A DNA stretch of 64,000 nucleotides from an uncultured Alphaproteobacteria bacterium (lineage in GTDB: Bacteria > Pseudomonadota > Alphaproteobacteria > Rhodobacterales > Rhodobacteraceae), in assembly GCA_913051655.1 (NCBI GenBank), contig CAJXHI010000003.1:53051-117050 (forward strand), read 5' to 3'. Shown one piece after another: positions 46,870 to 56,089 of the stretch (position 1 is the first letter of the stretch; each line of letters opens with the position of its first letter). The notes below the pieces were generated by a model that did no database searches, was not told where the DNA came from, and worked only from the letters and a program-made list of their open reading frames with translations. The position numbers and the translations under genes were made by a program.

Positions 46870-48150
46870 TCAAGTGGCCTTACGGGGAATGCGTAAAAAC
46901 AATTGTACATCCGCGACATTTGTTCCTGTTCCCCCTGTAATCAAAAGATCGCCGCTGTGCTTCAGGGCAGAATTACTATCGCTTTGGTCAAGAAAACCTT
47001 TGATGTTGTGTCCCGATCGCGCTAACCGATCAATAGTGCCTGCATCGACGATACCGCCTGCTGCATCAGTTGGTCCATCACGTCCGTCTGTGCCAGCGCT
47101 CATAAATATCCACTCACCTTGAATAGTACTAAGTTTCTCTGCAACTCTTAGCGCCAATTCTTGGTTGCGTCCCCCTTTGCCACCACCTTTGACCGTGACT
47201 GTGGTTTCGCCGCCCCAGATCAAAGCCTGAGCCTCATTCTTCAGTTTCCTGTGAATATCCTTGACGATTGTTTCTGCGGCATCTGCTACATCCCCATCCA
47301 GTCCGAAATTAAGGATTTCAGCGTCAAACGGCTTTGCTGTGTCTTGCATGGCCAAAAGGCTTTGCCGGTTGGAGCAAATCAATTTATTTGTGACTCTCAT
47401 ACCATTAATATCCGGCCTCGCAGCTCCAGGCTCTGAAAGCGTCGCTTGAACGGTTGTTGGCAATAATGACCAATGACCGCGCGATTTTAAAAGAGCTACG
47501 GCTTCGCTTTTTGGCGCGATAGGCGACACGGTTGGCCCACTGGCGATGACTCTCAGATCATCTCTAATGACATCTGAAATGATGAAGCTTTGAATTGTGC
47601 TTTTTTGCGCAAGTTCTGCCATTCCACCACCCTTAAGTTCAGATAAGTGCTGCCGGATCATATTGATCTCGGTTATGTTATAACCGTTTTGTAAAAGAAT
47701 TTTGTTTGCCTTGATTTTGTCCTGAAGGGTCAAACCGGCGCAAGGGGCAGGCAAAAGTGCTGACCCACCACCAGAAATCAATGTCAAAATATAATCATTT
47801 TCATCAGTATTCTTGAGCATTTCTATGACGCGGATTGCGGCTGATGCGCCGTTTTCATCTGGAACCGGATGTCCTGAAGCATGCACTTCGCAGCCTTTTA
47901 TGAATTGGAAGTTCTCGTAATTTGTGACTGCCAGGGCCTTGTACGTTTTGCCAGCGGGGATGTGATTGAGTGCTTCTTCCATGAGCGCAACAGACGCTTT
48001 GCCAAAGGCTATCAAAATGATCTGACCATCGTCATTGGTTGGAAGTGGATTTTCCTGTAATGCTCTGCGTAATGAAAGCTTTGGATCAGCCGCAGCCACA
48101 GCCGCTTTGAAGAACATAACGGCTGTGGTTCGTAAGTCAGTCAAAATCAT
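46870..48150 (-). CDS. Glycerate 2-kinase (MOFRL/GckA type)
   Basis: A 426-residue glycerate kinase of the DUF4147/MOFRL family (GckA, often annotated TtuD or hydroxypyruvate reductase). The N-terminal domain contains ILIAFGKASVALMEEAL and TLISGGGSALLPAPC; the C-terminal MOFRL domain has WGGETTVTVKGGGKGGRNQE, ALRVAEKL, and FMSAGTDGRDGPTDAAGG. It phosphorylates D-glycerate to 2-phosphoglycerate, the step that leads serine-cycle carbon into the glycolytic pool. Its ATG overlaps the TGA of the malyl-CoA lyase gene by four bases, so both are translated together. No separate hydroxypyruvate reductase is present in the window. Confidence 0.93.
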   Translation of the reverse strand: MILTDLRTTAVMFFKAAVAAADPKLSLRRALQENPLPTNDDGQIILIAFGKASVALMEEALNHIPAGKTYKALAVTNYENFQFIKGCEVHASGHPVPDENGASAAIRVIEMLKNTDENDYILTLISGGGSALLPAPCAGLTLQDKIKANKILLQNGYNITEINMIRQHLSELKGGGMAELAQKSTIQSFIISDVIRDDLRVIASGPTVSPIAPKSEAVALLKSRGHWSLLPTTVQATLSEPGAARPDINGMRVTNKLICSNRQSLLAMQDTAKPFDAEILNFGLDGDVADAAETIVKDIHRKLKNEAQALIWGGETTVTVKGGGKGGRNQELALRVAEKLSTIQGEWIFMSAGTDGRDGPTDAAGGIVDAGTIDRLARSGHNIKGFLDQSDSNSALKHSGDLLITGGTGTNVADVQLFLRIPRKAT

Positions 48151-49124
48151 CTTTCGGCAATTTGGCGGACTTTATTAACCATAACTTCAGCTTGTCGAAT
48201 GGAAGCGTAATCAATAAGACGTCCATCAAGGGACACCGCGCCTTTTCCTGCCGCTTCGGCATCTGCCATAGCTTTCAGAATGCGCTCAGCGCGGTCTACA
48301 TCAGCCGCAGACGGGCTCATCACTTCGTTGGCAAGGGCAACTTGACTGGGGTGAATTGCCCATTTGCCTTCACATCCAAGCACCGCCGCACGATGAGCAG
48401 CAGCGCGGTAGCCATCGGGATCTGAGAAGTCGCCGAAAGGCCCATCCAATGGGCGCAAACCATTCGCGCGCGCCGCAACAACCATACGAGACAACGCATA
48501 ATGCCACATATCTCCCCAATGTACGTTCCGGCTTTCGTCCTCACTGGAACCGGTAAGAACAGAATAATTTGCGTTCGCTCCACCAATTGAAGTCGTTCGG
48601 GCACGAGTAGAGGCAGCATAATCCGCAACACCAAAATGCAAGCTTTCGTTACGTTTTGAAGCAGCAGCAATTTCATGCACATTTTGCATACCTAACGATG
48701 TTTCGATAATATGTTCTAATCCGATGCGTTTTTTGTAACCTTGTGCATCCTCTATCTGGGTGAGAATCATGTCAACGGCGTAGACGTCAGAGGCTGTCCC
48801 AACTTTTGGCATCATGATCATGTCAAGCCGCTCGCCTGCTTGCTCTACTACGTCAACAACATCACGATACATATAATGTGTATCCAGACCGTTGATTCGA
48901 ACTGATATGGATTTTCTGCCCCAATCGATGTCATTGATGGCCTCAATCACGTTTTTCCTGGCTTGCTCTTTTTCGTCGGGTGCAACCGCATCTTCAAGGT
49001 CAAGAAAAATTACGTCAACGTCTAATTTTGCTGCTTTTTCAAACATATCTGGCTGGCTGCCTGGGACTGCCAGTTCGCTTCTGTTCAGTCGCGCCGGCGC
49101 CTGTTCTACCGTGTAAAAGCTCAT
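48147..49124 (-). CDS. mclA: L-malyl-CoA/beta-methylmalyl-CoA lyase (serine cycle)
   Basis: A 325-residue member of the HpcH/HpaI-citrate lyase beta family. It cleaves malyl-CoA to glyoxylate and acetyl-CoA. The N-terminal RLNRSELAVPGSQPDMFEKA, VIFLDLEDAVAPDEK, VRINGLDTHYMYRDVVDVVE and the metal-binding region GFGxADYAAS-like HFGVADYAASTRARTTS match the Methylobacterium MclA layout closely, and the C-terminal DGRLIDYASIRQAE is conserved. Together with MtkAB and SgaA it completes the glyoxylate-forming part of the cycle. The same family also acts on beta-methylmalyl-CoA in the ethylmalonyl-CoA route, so both roles are possible. It overlaps the glycerate kinase gene by four bases. Confidence 0.93.
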   Translation of the reverse strand: MSFYTVEQAPARLNRSELAVPGSQPDMFEKAAKLDVDVIFLDLEDAVAPDEKEQARKNVIEAINDIDWGRKSISVRINGLDTHYMYRDVVDVVEQAGERLDMIMMPKVGTASDVYAVDMILTQIEDAQGYKKRIGLEHIIETSLGMQNVHEIAAASKRNESLHFGVADYAASTRARTTSIGGANANYSVLTGSSEDESRNVHWGDMWHYALSRMVVAARANGLRPLDGPFGDFSDPDGYRAAAHRAAVLGCEGKWAIHPSQVALANEVMSPSAADVDRAERILKAMADAEAAGKGAVSLDGRLIDYASIRQAEVMVNKVRQIAER

Positions 49125-49242
49125 ATCAACCTTCCTTATATTTCCTCACTGACAATGGTGCCGAAACAAATGTTTGTTTTTTCAGTAAGTCAAGAAATTA
49201 AATTTTAAATGCGGTTTCATAAAAAAGTGTTGTGTTTAACGG

Positions 49243-49866
49243 TCATTCATCTTCACGTGAATACCGATTCGAGTAATAGTACGCGATCGCTTGCGCGCGA
49301 TTGCGCACAGAGAGTTTATCAAACAAGTTTGACAGGTGAAATTTGACGGTATTTATGGAAATATTTAACTCCGAGGCAAGCTCGCGATTGGTTAAACCTT
49401 TTGACAAAGCCTCTAACATAACCTGTTCCTTGCGGGACAATTGCTGAATAGGGTCTTTCTGAAGTTGCCGGATATCCAAAAAAGGGAATACCATTTTTCC
49501 TTCGTAGACATCCACGCAGGCGTCAAGGAGATTATCAATTTCATCTGACCGCGATGCAAACGCCGCTGCTCCCGCTGACATTGCGATCCGCGGTAGATCT
49601 CTTGCACCATCCCCATAAACAACGATGCGCGGCGCAGCTTCTTGGTCGCGCAATACCTCAATTAGTTTTGCGCCACCAAGCGCGGGTATATCCCAATCGA
49701 TAATGCCTACATCCACCGGTACCCTCATAACAGTCCCTAAAAAACCTTCGGCAGTAGAGCTGGTAGCGACTAATGAAAATCGTGAATCACGGTCGAATAT
49801 TTCAGACATGGCGCTCAATACCAGTGGATTCGCATCAGCTAGGACGATTTGAATTTGTCGAGCCAT
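49243..49866 (-). CDS. LuxR/NarL-family response regulator beside serine-cycle genes
   Basis: A 207-residue protein with an N-terminal receiver-like domain (about 1-125) and a C-terminal LuxR-type helix-turn-helix (LSRKEQVMLEALSKGLTNRE, then LASELNISINTVKFHLSNLF). The phosphoacceptor Asp57 is in GIIDWD and an acidic Asp11 is present. The conserved Ser/Thr is replaced (VVYGDGA) and the usual Lys seems to be Arg or Ser (AAFASRSD), so phosphorylation may be atypical or absent. No sensor kinase is adjacent. It lies between mclA, on the same strand, and the divergent sgaA, so it is a good candidate to control serine-cycle genes. That is inference. Confidence 0.88.
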   Translation of the reverse strand: MARQIQIVLADANPLVLSAMSEIFDRDSRFSLVATSSTAEGFLGTVMRVPVDVGIIDWDIPALGGAKLIEVLRDQEAAPRIVVYGDGARDLPRIAMSAGAAAFASRSDEIDNLLDACVDVYEGKMVFPFLDIRQLQKDPIQQLSRKEQVMLEALSKGLTNRELASELNISINTVKFHLSNLFDKLSVRNRAQAIAYYYSNRYSREDE

Positions 49867-50056
49867 AACTACCTATTTGGGTTGTTTTGTTCGCGCTAAC
49901 GCCAGAATTTTGACTAACGGGTAGTTTAAAAACTATCCATTTAGGTGCCTATAACTGTAGTAACTGATGTTGTTTGAAATGTCGAAACATATTTTAAGGC
50001 GCGATAACATTTCAATCGAATGCTTAGTTCAGCATGGCATATAGGAGGAATTTACC

Positions 50057-51247
50057 ATGCCAGGAGTAAAAAGTCTTTTCGTACCTGGACCAACTAATGT
50101 TCCAGAAAGCGTACGTCGCGCAATGGATGTTCCTATGGAGGATCATCGTGCCCCTGACTTGCCAAACTTTACACTTCCGCTTTTCGCAGATTTGAAGAAG
50201 GTATTCAAAACAGAATGCGGCAAAGTATTTTTGTTCCCTGCTTCAGGCACGGGGGGATGGGAGGCTGCTCTGACGAACACATTGAGATTGGGAGACAAAG
50301 TTTTGGCGTCTCGCTTTGGTCAGTTTTCACACCTCTGGATCGATATGTGCACACGTCTAGGTTTGGAAGTAGAACTCGTCGACTGTGAATGGGGAACTGG
50401 AGTTCCCACTGAAAAATTTCGCGAAATTCTTGCCGCTGATAAAAATCATGAGATTAAGGCCGTTCTGGCAACGCAGAATGAAACTGCTACGGGAGTACAA
50501 TCGGACATCGCAGCAACCCGGCGTGCGATGGATGCCGCCAATCACCCGGCGATGCTTTACGTTGACGGCGTGAGCTCCATCGGATCTGTGGATTTTCGCA
50601 TGGACGAATGGGGTGTCGATATTGCGGTCTCAGGCTCACAAAAAGGGTTTATGCTCCCTGCCGGCCTTTGCATTATGGCTGCAAGTGAGCGTGCGATGGA
50701 ACTCTCCGGACTTGACACCATGCATCGGTGCTATTTCGACTTCAAAGATATGGTCGTAACTAATGCAACGGGCTATTTTCCTTACACACCTCCTATGACA
50801 CTTTTACGTGGATTACGTGTGGCGGTAGATCGTCTTTTGGACGAAGGATTAGATAATGTTTTCGCAAGACACAACTTTTTAGCTGAAGGTGTTCGCAGAG
50901 CAGTCGCAGCTTGGGGACTTGATCTTTGCGCAAAGGGTCCAGAATGGTATTCTGACACTGTAACAGCCATTATGGTCCCCGAAGGTAACGACGCAAACGA
51001 GGTTATCAAACATGCCTACAATCGGTATGGCCTTAGTCTTGGTGCGGGTCTCTCAGTCGTTGCCGGCAAAGTGTTTCGGATTGGACACCTCGGCGACCTG
51101 AACGAATTGATGTTGATGAGCGCGTTATCCGGCGCGGAAATGGCAATGCGTGATGTTGGTATCGACGTGGTGCCAGGTTCGGGTGTTGCCGCAGCACAAG
51201 AGTTTTATCGCCAAAACTCGCCAAAACTTGCAATGGCAGCAGAATAA
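50057..51247 (+). CDS. sgaA: Serine-glyoxylate aminotransferase
   Basis: A 396-residue class V aminotransferase. It converts serine and glyoxylate to hydroxypyruvate and glycine with PLP. The start MPGVKSLFVPGPTNVPESV is SgaA-like. The PLP Lys lies in VSGSQKGFMLPAGL (about residue 199), and MHRCYFDFKDM is typical of the SgaA branch rather than alanine-glyoxylate enzymes. AGGAGG lies eight bases before the ATG, and the intergenic region to the divergent regulator is 190 bases. mtkA starts 23 bases after the stop, so sgaA-mtkA-mtkB form one transcription unit. Confidence 0.94.
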   Translation: MPGVKSLFVPGPTNVPESVRRAMDVPMEDHRAPDLPNFTLPLFADLKKVFKTECGKVFLFPASGTGGWEAALTNTLRLGDKVLASRFGQFSHLWIDMCTRLGLEVELVDCEWGTGVPTEKFREILAADKNHEIKAVLATQNETATGVQSDIAATRRAMDAANHPAMLYVDGVSSIGSVDFRMDEWGVDIAVSGSQKGFMLPAGLCIMAASERAMELSGLDTMHRCYFDFKDMVVTNATGYFPYTPPMTLLRGLRVAVDRLLDEGLDNVFARHNFLAEGVRRAVAAWGLDLCAKGPEWYSDTVTAIMVPEGNDANEVIKHAYNRYGLSLGAGLSVVAGKVFRIGHLGDLNELMLMSALSGAEMAMRDVGIDVVPGSGVAAAQEFYRQNSPKLAMAAE

Positions 51248-51269
51248 TTTGAATTGAAGGAGTTTTACC

Positions 51270-52466
51270 ATGGATATTCATGAGTATCAGGCCAAAGACA
51301 TTCTTTCAAAGTTTGGTGTGGACATCGCTCCTGGAGCGCTTGCCTACAGCCCAGAACAGGCCGCCTATCGTGCCAGAGAACTGGGTGGAGAAAAATGGGT
51401 TGTCAAAGCGCAGGTGCATGCCGGTGGCCGCGGTAAAGCGGGCGGCGTAAAAGTTTGTAGCAATGACCGCGAAATCCAAGAAGCCTGCGAAAATATGTTC
51501 GGTCGCAATTTGGTAACGCATCAAACTAGTCCGCAGGGCAAAGGGATTTATCGCGTTTATGTCGAATCAGCAATGTCCATTTCGCGCGAGATTTACCTCG
51601 GTTTTGTTTTAGATCGCTCCACGCAGCGTGTTATGATAGTGGCCAGTGGCGAAGGTGGCATGGAAATTGAGGACATTTCTTTGCAGAAACCGGACTCAAT
51701 CGTGCGCTCAACCGTAGAGCCTGCAGTAGGCTTACAGGATTTTCAAGCGCGTGAGCTTGCCTTTGCGCTTGGCATTGAGGATGGCATGGTGCCGCAGATG
51801 GTACGCACGCTTAAAGGATGCTATCGTGCTTTCCGCGATTTGGATGCAACGATGGTTGAGGTTAATCCACTCGTTATAACCGTTGACAATCGTATCATTG
51901 CGCTTGATGCAAAGATGACATTTGACGACAACGCTCTATTTCGCCATCCGCAAATTTCGGAATTGCGCGACAAGAGCCAAGAAGACCCCCGTGAAAGCCG
52001 TGCTGCAGACCGCGGATTGTCTTATGTCGGCTTGGAAGGAAACATCGGCTGTATTGTAAATGGTGCGGGCCTTGCGATGGCGACGATGGACACCATCAAG
52101 CTGGCGGGTGGGGAGCCCGCGAACTTTCTCGACATTGGCGGCGGCGCAACACCTGAACGGGTGGCTAAGGCCTTTCGCCTCGTTCTGTCAGACGAAAATG
52201 TGCAAGCCATTCTTGTGAATATCTTTGCTGGAATTAACAGATGTGACTGGGTGGCAGAAGGAGTTGTTTCAGCGCTCAAAGAGGTACAAGTGGATGTCCC
52301 TGTGATAGTGCGTTTGGCCGGTACAAATGTAGAAGAAGGGCAGCGTATCTTGGCGCAGTCTGGCTTGCCGATTATACGCGCAAGCACCTTAATGGAAGCC
52401 GCCGAACGCGCCGTGGGCGCATGGAGCAACGATTTGAAGCTTGGCGTTAATGTGAGGGCCGTTTGA
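51270..52466 (+). CDS. mtkA: Malate-CoA ligase beta subunit (malate thiokinase)
   Basis: A 398-residue ATP-grasp subunit. With MtkB it converts malate to malyl-Co[34 protein letters not shown] and [18 protein letters not shown] are shared by the SucC family. The MtkA branch is indicated by [36 protein letters not shown] and [20 protein letters not shown], which match the Methylobacterium protein better than SucC from recall. Lying directly after sgaA also supports MtkA over succinyl-CoA synthetase. It overlaps mtkB by four bases. Confidence 0.94.
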   Translation: MDIHEYQAKDILSKFGVDIAPGALAYSPEQAAYRARELGGEKWVVKAQVHAGGRGKAGGVKVCSNDREIQEACENMFGRNLVTHQTSPQGKGIYRVYVESAMSISREIYLGFVLDRSTQRVMIVASGEGGMEIEDISLQKPDSIVRSTVEPAVGLQDFQARELAFALGIEDGMVPQMVRTLKGCYRAFRDLDATMVEVNPLVITVDNRIIALDAKMTFDDNALFRHPQISELRDKSQEDPRESRAADRGLSYVGLEGNIGCIVNGAGLAMATMDTIKLAGGEPANFLDIGGGATPERVAKAFRLVLSDENVQAILVNIFAGINRCDWVAEGVVSALKEVQVDVPVIVRLAGTNVEEGQRILAQSGLPIIRASTLMEAAERAVGAWSNDLKLGVNVRAV

Positions 52467-53347
52467 TGAGCATTTTTATTGACAGTGATACACCGGTGAT
52501 AGTTCAGGGCATCACGGGCAAAATGGCACGTTTCCATACGAAAGATATGATTGAATATGGCACGAATATCGTTGGGGGCGTTGTTCCTGGTAAAAGCGGT
52601 GAAACGGTAGAAGAGGTGCCAGTCTTCGACACGGTAAAAGATGCGGTGAAGGAAACTGGGGCAGAAGCAAGCCTCGTATTTGTTCCACCGCCATTTGCCG
52701 CTGACAGCATTATGGAAGCCGCAGACGCAGGAATAAAATATTGCGTGTGCATAACGGATGGTATTCCAGCTCAGGATATGATCCGCGTCAAACGATACAT
52801 GCGGCGTTATCCTAAAGACGAACGTATGGTTTTGACGGGTCCAAACTGCGCAGGTACGATCAGCCCTGGCAAGGCGCTTTTGGGTATTATGCCGGGTCAT
52901 ATCTACCTTGAAGGCAATGTCGGGATTGTGGGTCGTTCCGGAACCTTGGGTTACGAGGCGGCAGCACAATTAAAAGAACTCGGTTTGGGTGTTTCGACCT
53001 CCGTGGGTATTGGCGGAGATCCGATAAATGGCTCGTCTTTTAAAGATATACTTGAGCGTTTCGAAAACGATGATCAGACCGATGTGATCGCGATGATTGG
53101 TGAAATTGGTGGACCACAAGAAGCCGAAGCCGCAGAGTATATACGTGATCACGTAACAAAACCTGTTGTTGCCTATGTTGCAGGTCTTACCGCACCCAAG
53201 GGGCGCACGATGGGACATGCTGGTGCCATAATTTCAGCCTTTGGCGAAAGCGCCTCTGAAAAGGTGGAAATCCTTAGCGCTGTTGGTGTAACCGTCGCGG
53301 AAAATCCCGCTGTGATTGGCAGCACAATCGCAGGCGTGATACGCTAG
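52463..53347 (+). CDS. mtkB: Malate-CoA ligase alpha subunit (malate thiokinase)
   Basis: A 294-residue SucD-like subunit with the CoA-binding Rossmann domain ([39 protein letters not shown]) and ligase domain. The phosphohistidine is in [10 protein letters not shown] (about residue 250). [19 protein letters not shown] segment [14 protein letters not shown] and [20 protein letters not shown] match MtkB of Methylobacterium rather than SucD. It forms a complex with MtkA, starting within the mtkA stop (ATGA). PEP carboxylase, which follows mtkB in Methylobacterium, is not here. Confidence 0.94.
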   Translation: MMSIFIDSDTPVIVQGITGKMARFHTKDMIEYGTNIVGGVVPGKSGETVEEVPVFDTVKDAVKETGAEASLVFVPPPFAADSIMEAADAGIKYCVCITDGIPAQDMIRVKRYMRRYPKDERMVLTGPNCAGTISPGKALLGIMPGHIYLEGNVGIVGRSGTLGYEAAAQLKELGLGVSTSVGIGGDPINGSSFKDILERFENDDQTDVIAMIGEIGGPQEAEAAEYIRDHVTKPVVAYVAGLTAPKGRTMGHAGAIISAFGESASEKVEILSAVGVTVAENPAVIGSTIAGVIR

Positions 53348-53855
53348 ATTGCAAACTCATTACGAAAACGAACCTGGAGGCAGCGATTAAGTCTTATGAG
53401 GCCGTCAGCAAACCGTCACGAATCGTATCGGAGCATCCGAGCTACATGTTTTCAAGGCGCCGGCAAATGTGTTTGTCAGTTATAAAGCACGCAACACGAA
53501 CATCGATGTGGCGGCAGCACGCGTATAAATAGAAAAATTGGATCATGCTTACATCGGATTTAGTGTTCAAATGCACCGCAGATCGTGCGATAACCCTGCA
53601 TCGATGCCTTATCTCGGAAGTGCGACGCGATCAACAGAGAAGCAATCGGATTTAGCCTAGTTAATAAACTGAAAGTTTTTTTGAGGACCGTACGCCTCGT
53701 GACTTTGGAGCTTGAACAAACGTGAAAGTAAGCCAGCGGTGCGTCAGCGGATAGATCAGGTGTCAACTTACAACGCAAAAAAGCACAGACACGGAGTAGG
53801 TAGCCTGATTTTAATAATGCACCGCTACCATAGAAATTAAACAAGGAGAGTTGAA
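53348..53855. other. Gap between mtkB and glyA, no supported gene
   Basis: About 508 bases without a supported gene. In one frame NVFVSYKARNTNIDVAAARV is followed by a stop and then IEKLDHAYIGFSVQMHRR, which hints at a decayed gene near 53440-53590, but I cannot name it. I looked for a glycine or SAM riboswitch before glyA and saw no diagnostic core. A good ribosome-binding site (AAGGAGAG) lies just upstream of glyA. Confidence 0.35.
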
Positions 53856-55142
53856 ATGAATGCCCCTCACAAAGTGAATACATTTTTCTCAGGCAACCTC
53901 GAAACACAAGATTCAGCGGTTTTTGGAGCGATCCGTTCTGAGTTGGGTCGTCAGCGCGACGAGATTGAATTGATTGCATCTGAGAATATTGTGTCTCGTG
54001 CAGTACTTGACGCTCAGGGATCTATTATGACCAATAAATATGCCGAAGGTTACTCTGGGCGGCGCTATTATGGAGGTTGTCAGTATGTTGATATCGCCGA
54101 GGATTTAGCGATTGAGCGGGCCTGTGCCCTGTTCAACTGTAATTTTGCTAATGTTCAGCCCAACTCTGGTTCACAAGCCAATCAGGGTGTATTTCAAGCG
54201 CTTTTGCAGCCGGGTGATACAATTTTGGGCATGTCTTTGGATGCCGGTGGTCACCTTACCCATGGGGCGGCCCCCAATCAGTCAGGCAAATGGTTTAAGG
54301 CCGTGCAATATGGTGTGCGCAAGCAGGATAATCTGATTGATTACGACCAGATCCGCAGCCTTGCGCTGGAACATCGTCCCAAGATGATAATCGCTGGAGG
54401 TTCTGCCATCCCACGTACCATTGATTTTGCAGCCATCCGTGCGATTGCAGATGAGGTGGGGGCCTATGTGCTGGGCGATGTGGCTCATTTCGCGGGGCTG
54501 ATTGCGGCGGGGGAATATCCCTCTCCGTTTCCGCATTGCCATGTGGCGACCACGACAACGCATAAGACGCTGCGCGGGCCGCGTGGGGGCTTGATCCTCA
54601 CCAACGACGAAGCTTTGGCAAAAAAGTTCAACTCTGCGATTTTTCCAGGGATTCAGGGCGGGCCACTTATGCATGTGATTGCCGCCAAGGCGGTGGCCTT
54701 TGGGGAAGCGCAACAGCCTGAGTTCAAAAGCTATATCCAGCAGGTGATCAAAAACGCCCAAGCTCTGTCTGATCAGCTGATCAAAGGTGGTCTCGATACG
54801 GTGACCCACGGCACGGACACCCACGTGATGCTCGTCGATCTGCGCCCTAAAGGTGTGAAAGGCAATGCGACGGAAAAAGCATTGGGCCGCGCTCATATCA
54901 CCTGTAACAAAAACGGGGTACCGTTTGATCCAGAAAAACCGATGGTTACCTCAGGCATTCGTCTCGGATCCCCCGCTGCCACAACCCGCGGTTTTGGTCA
55001 AACAGAGTTCCGCCAGATCGGTGACTGGATCATTCGAGTGGTCGATGGCCTTGCCCAAAACGGCGAAGAGAGCAACGCAGAAATCGAAAACCTCGTCAAA
55101 GAAGAAGTCAAAACCCTCTGCGACAAATTCCCAATATATTAA
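53856..55142 (+). CDS. glyA: Serine hydroxymethyltransferase
   Basis: A 428-residue SHMT of normal length. It interconverts glycine plus 5,10-methylene-THF with serine, the C1 entry step of the serine cycle. The start [34 protein letters not shown] and the PLP Lys in [14 protein letters not shown] are standard. The 3' two-thirds differs in base composition from the 5' part: 54481-54600 is about 63% GC by hand count against about 46% for 53941-54060. C-ending codons dominate the last 150 bases. This suggests a recombined segment. It follows mtkB on the same strand after a 508-base gap. Confidence 0.95.
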   Translation: MNAPHKVNTFFSGNLETQDSAVFGAIRSELGRQRDEIELIASENIVSRAVLDAQGSIMTNKYAEGYSGRRYYGGCQYVDIAEDLAIERACALFNCNFANVQPNSGSQANQGVFQALLQPGDTILGMSLDAGGHLTHGAAPNQSGKWFKAVQYGVRKQDNLIDYDQIRSLALEHRPKMIIAGGSAIPRTIDFAAIRAIADEVGAYVLGDVAHFAGLIAAGEYPSPFPHCHVATTTTHKTLRGPRGGLILTNDEALAKKFNSAIFPGIQGGPLMHVIAAKAVAFGEAQQPEFKSYIQQVIKNAQALSDQLIKGGLDTVTHGTDTHVMLVDLRPKGVKGNATEKALGRAHITCNKNGVPFDPEKPMVTSGIRLGSPAATTRGFGQTEFRQIGDWIIRVVDGLAQNGEESNAEIENLVKEEVKTLCDKFPIY

Positions 55143-55172
55143 GGGAATGGATGCTTTGAAGATTGTCAGAGA

Positions 55173-55194
55173 CCCTCATTCATTTGGGTGAGGG
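55173..55194. terminator. Possible hairpin terminator after glyA
   Basis: CCCTCA (55173-55178) pairs with TGAGGG (55189-55194) around a ten-base loop, followed by CTATTT. It lies between convergent glyA and the aldolase gene. The weak T run keeps confidence low. Confidence 0.4.
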
Positions 55195-55203
55195 CTATTT
55201 AGG

Positions 55204-55977
55204 TTATCTGTAAATGTTATGAACACCTTTCGCGTCTTGGTTGGCGCCATTGCGCAACCAGCTGTGTTCCGATGCGATAAAGAACATCGTTAAACCATAA
55301 GCTTTGTGCCAATCCTGAGCCTTTTGGGCATTCGGAACAAAACTCATTGCGGCTTTTTGAGCCTTGTGTGCGACGGTTGACACATGCTGAAGGGCATCCT
55401 GCAAATCTTGTGAGTTCTGATCCGTCTTACCATAGCCGACCGACAAATCTGCTGGTCCTATGAAAACCCCATCAATTCCATCTACAGCAGCAATGGCCTC
55501 CGCCTCATCAACACCTCTGGGTTCTTCAATCTGTGCGATTACCACTGTTTCCTTTTTGGATTTTTCAAGTAGATCTGACATTTTTTGGGTGCCGTAGTCT
55601 GCCCAACGAGAGGACCCTGCATAGCCGCGTCCATTAAGGCCAAAGCGTGCGGCACGCGCCAGATCTTTTGCTTTTTCCGCCGTGTCAATATGGGGCGCTA
55701 CGATTCCAACCGCTCCATAATCAAGCGCCTGAAGGATTTCGCGATGTGAACTATCCCCAACCCGGATCAAAATAGGAAAATCCAAGGCATTAGCCACTGC
55801 CAAACAGGAATCAAGGGTTGAACGATCAAATGGAGCATGCTCTGCATCCAAACATAGAAAGTCGAGTTTTGATTGAGCAAGAACCTCAATCATTACGTGA
55901 TGCGGGGTTTTCAGAAAGGTTCCTGCAAGAAGATCTCCTGATAACATCCGCTTTCTAAATGAGTTTGTTTGTGACAT
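55204..55977 (-). CDS. HpcH/HpaI-family aldolase
   Basis: A 257-residue class II aldolase of the HpcH/HpaI family, which makes or cleaves 2-keto-3-deoxy or 4-hydroxy-2-keto acids with a divalent metal. Metal and substrate motifs: FLCLDAEHAPFD near residue 40, VIAQIEEPRGVDEAEAI and DGVFIGPADLSVGYG. GSSRWADYG is in the position of the usual RA.R...YG. It is distinct from the CoA-dependent mclA enzyme in the same window. It converges on glyA and is preceded by a GAGAGAC ribosome-binding site. The substrate is unknown; a hydroxy-keto acid from sugar-acid or aromatic breakdown is plausible. Confidence 0.88.
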   Translation of the reverse strand: MSQTNSFRKRMLSGDLLAGTFLKTPHHVMIEVLAQSKLDFLCLDAEHAPFDRSTLDSCLAVANALDFPILIRVGDSSHREILQALDYGAVGIVAPHIDTAEKAKDLARAARFGLNGRGYAGSSRWADYGTQKMSDLLEKSKKETVVIAQIEEPRGVDEAEAIAAVDGIDGVFIGPADLSVGYGKTDQNSQDLQDALQHVSTVAHKAQKAAMSFVPNAQKAQDWHKAYGLTMFFIASEHSWLRNGANQDAKGVHNIYR

Positions 55978-56089
55978 AGAGGTCTCTCTTTTTTAAATGA
56001 TTGTTGCGACCCTAACTGAGCCGCAAAAGAGATGCAAAAAGAGCTTGGTTAAAACTGGCAAAAAATGTGCTAAATCCTAAGTAAAGTTT

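Noticed and set aside
52022..52969. Long minus-strand open frame opposite mtkA/mtkB (about 315 codons)
   Set aside because: It lies antisense to two clearly conserved enzyme genes, spans their junction, and its translation is rich in His, Arg, Cys and Trp without any motif. It is a shadow of the plus-strand codons.
51270..53347. Succinyl-CoA synthetase (sucCD)
   Set aside because: The sequence details and the position directly after sgaA match malate-CoA ligase (MtkAB) better.
53348..53855. Glycine riboswitch upstream of glyA
   Set aside because: I looked for the paired conserved cores before glyA and saw none; glyA simply has a good ribosome-binding site.
54282..54896. Minus-strand open frame of about 204 codons opposite glyA
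   Set aside because: It is antisense to the GC-rich part of glyA, where long antisense frames arise easily. Its protein has no recognisable features.
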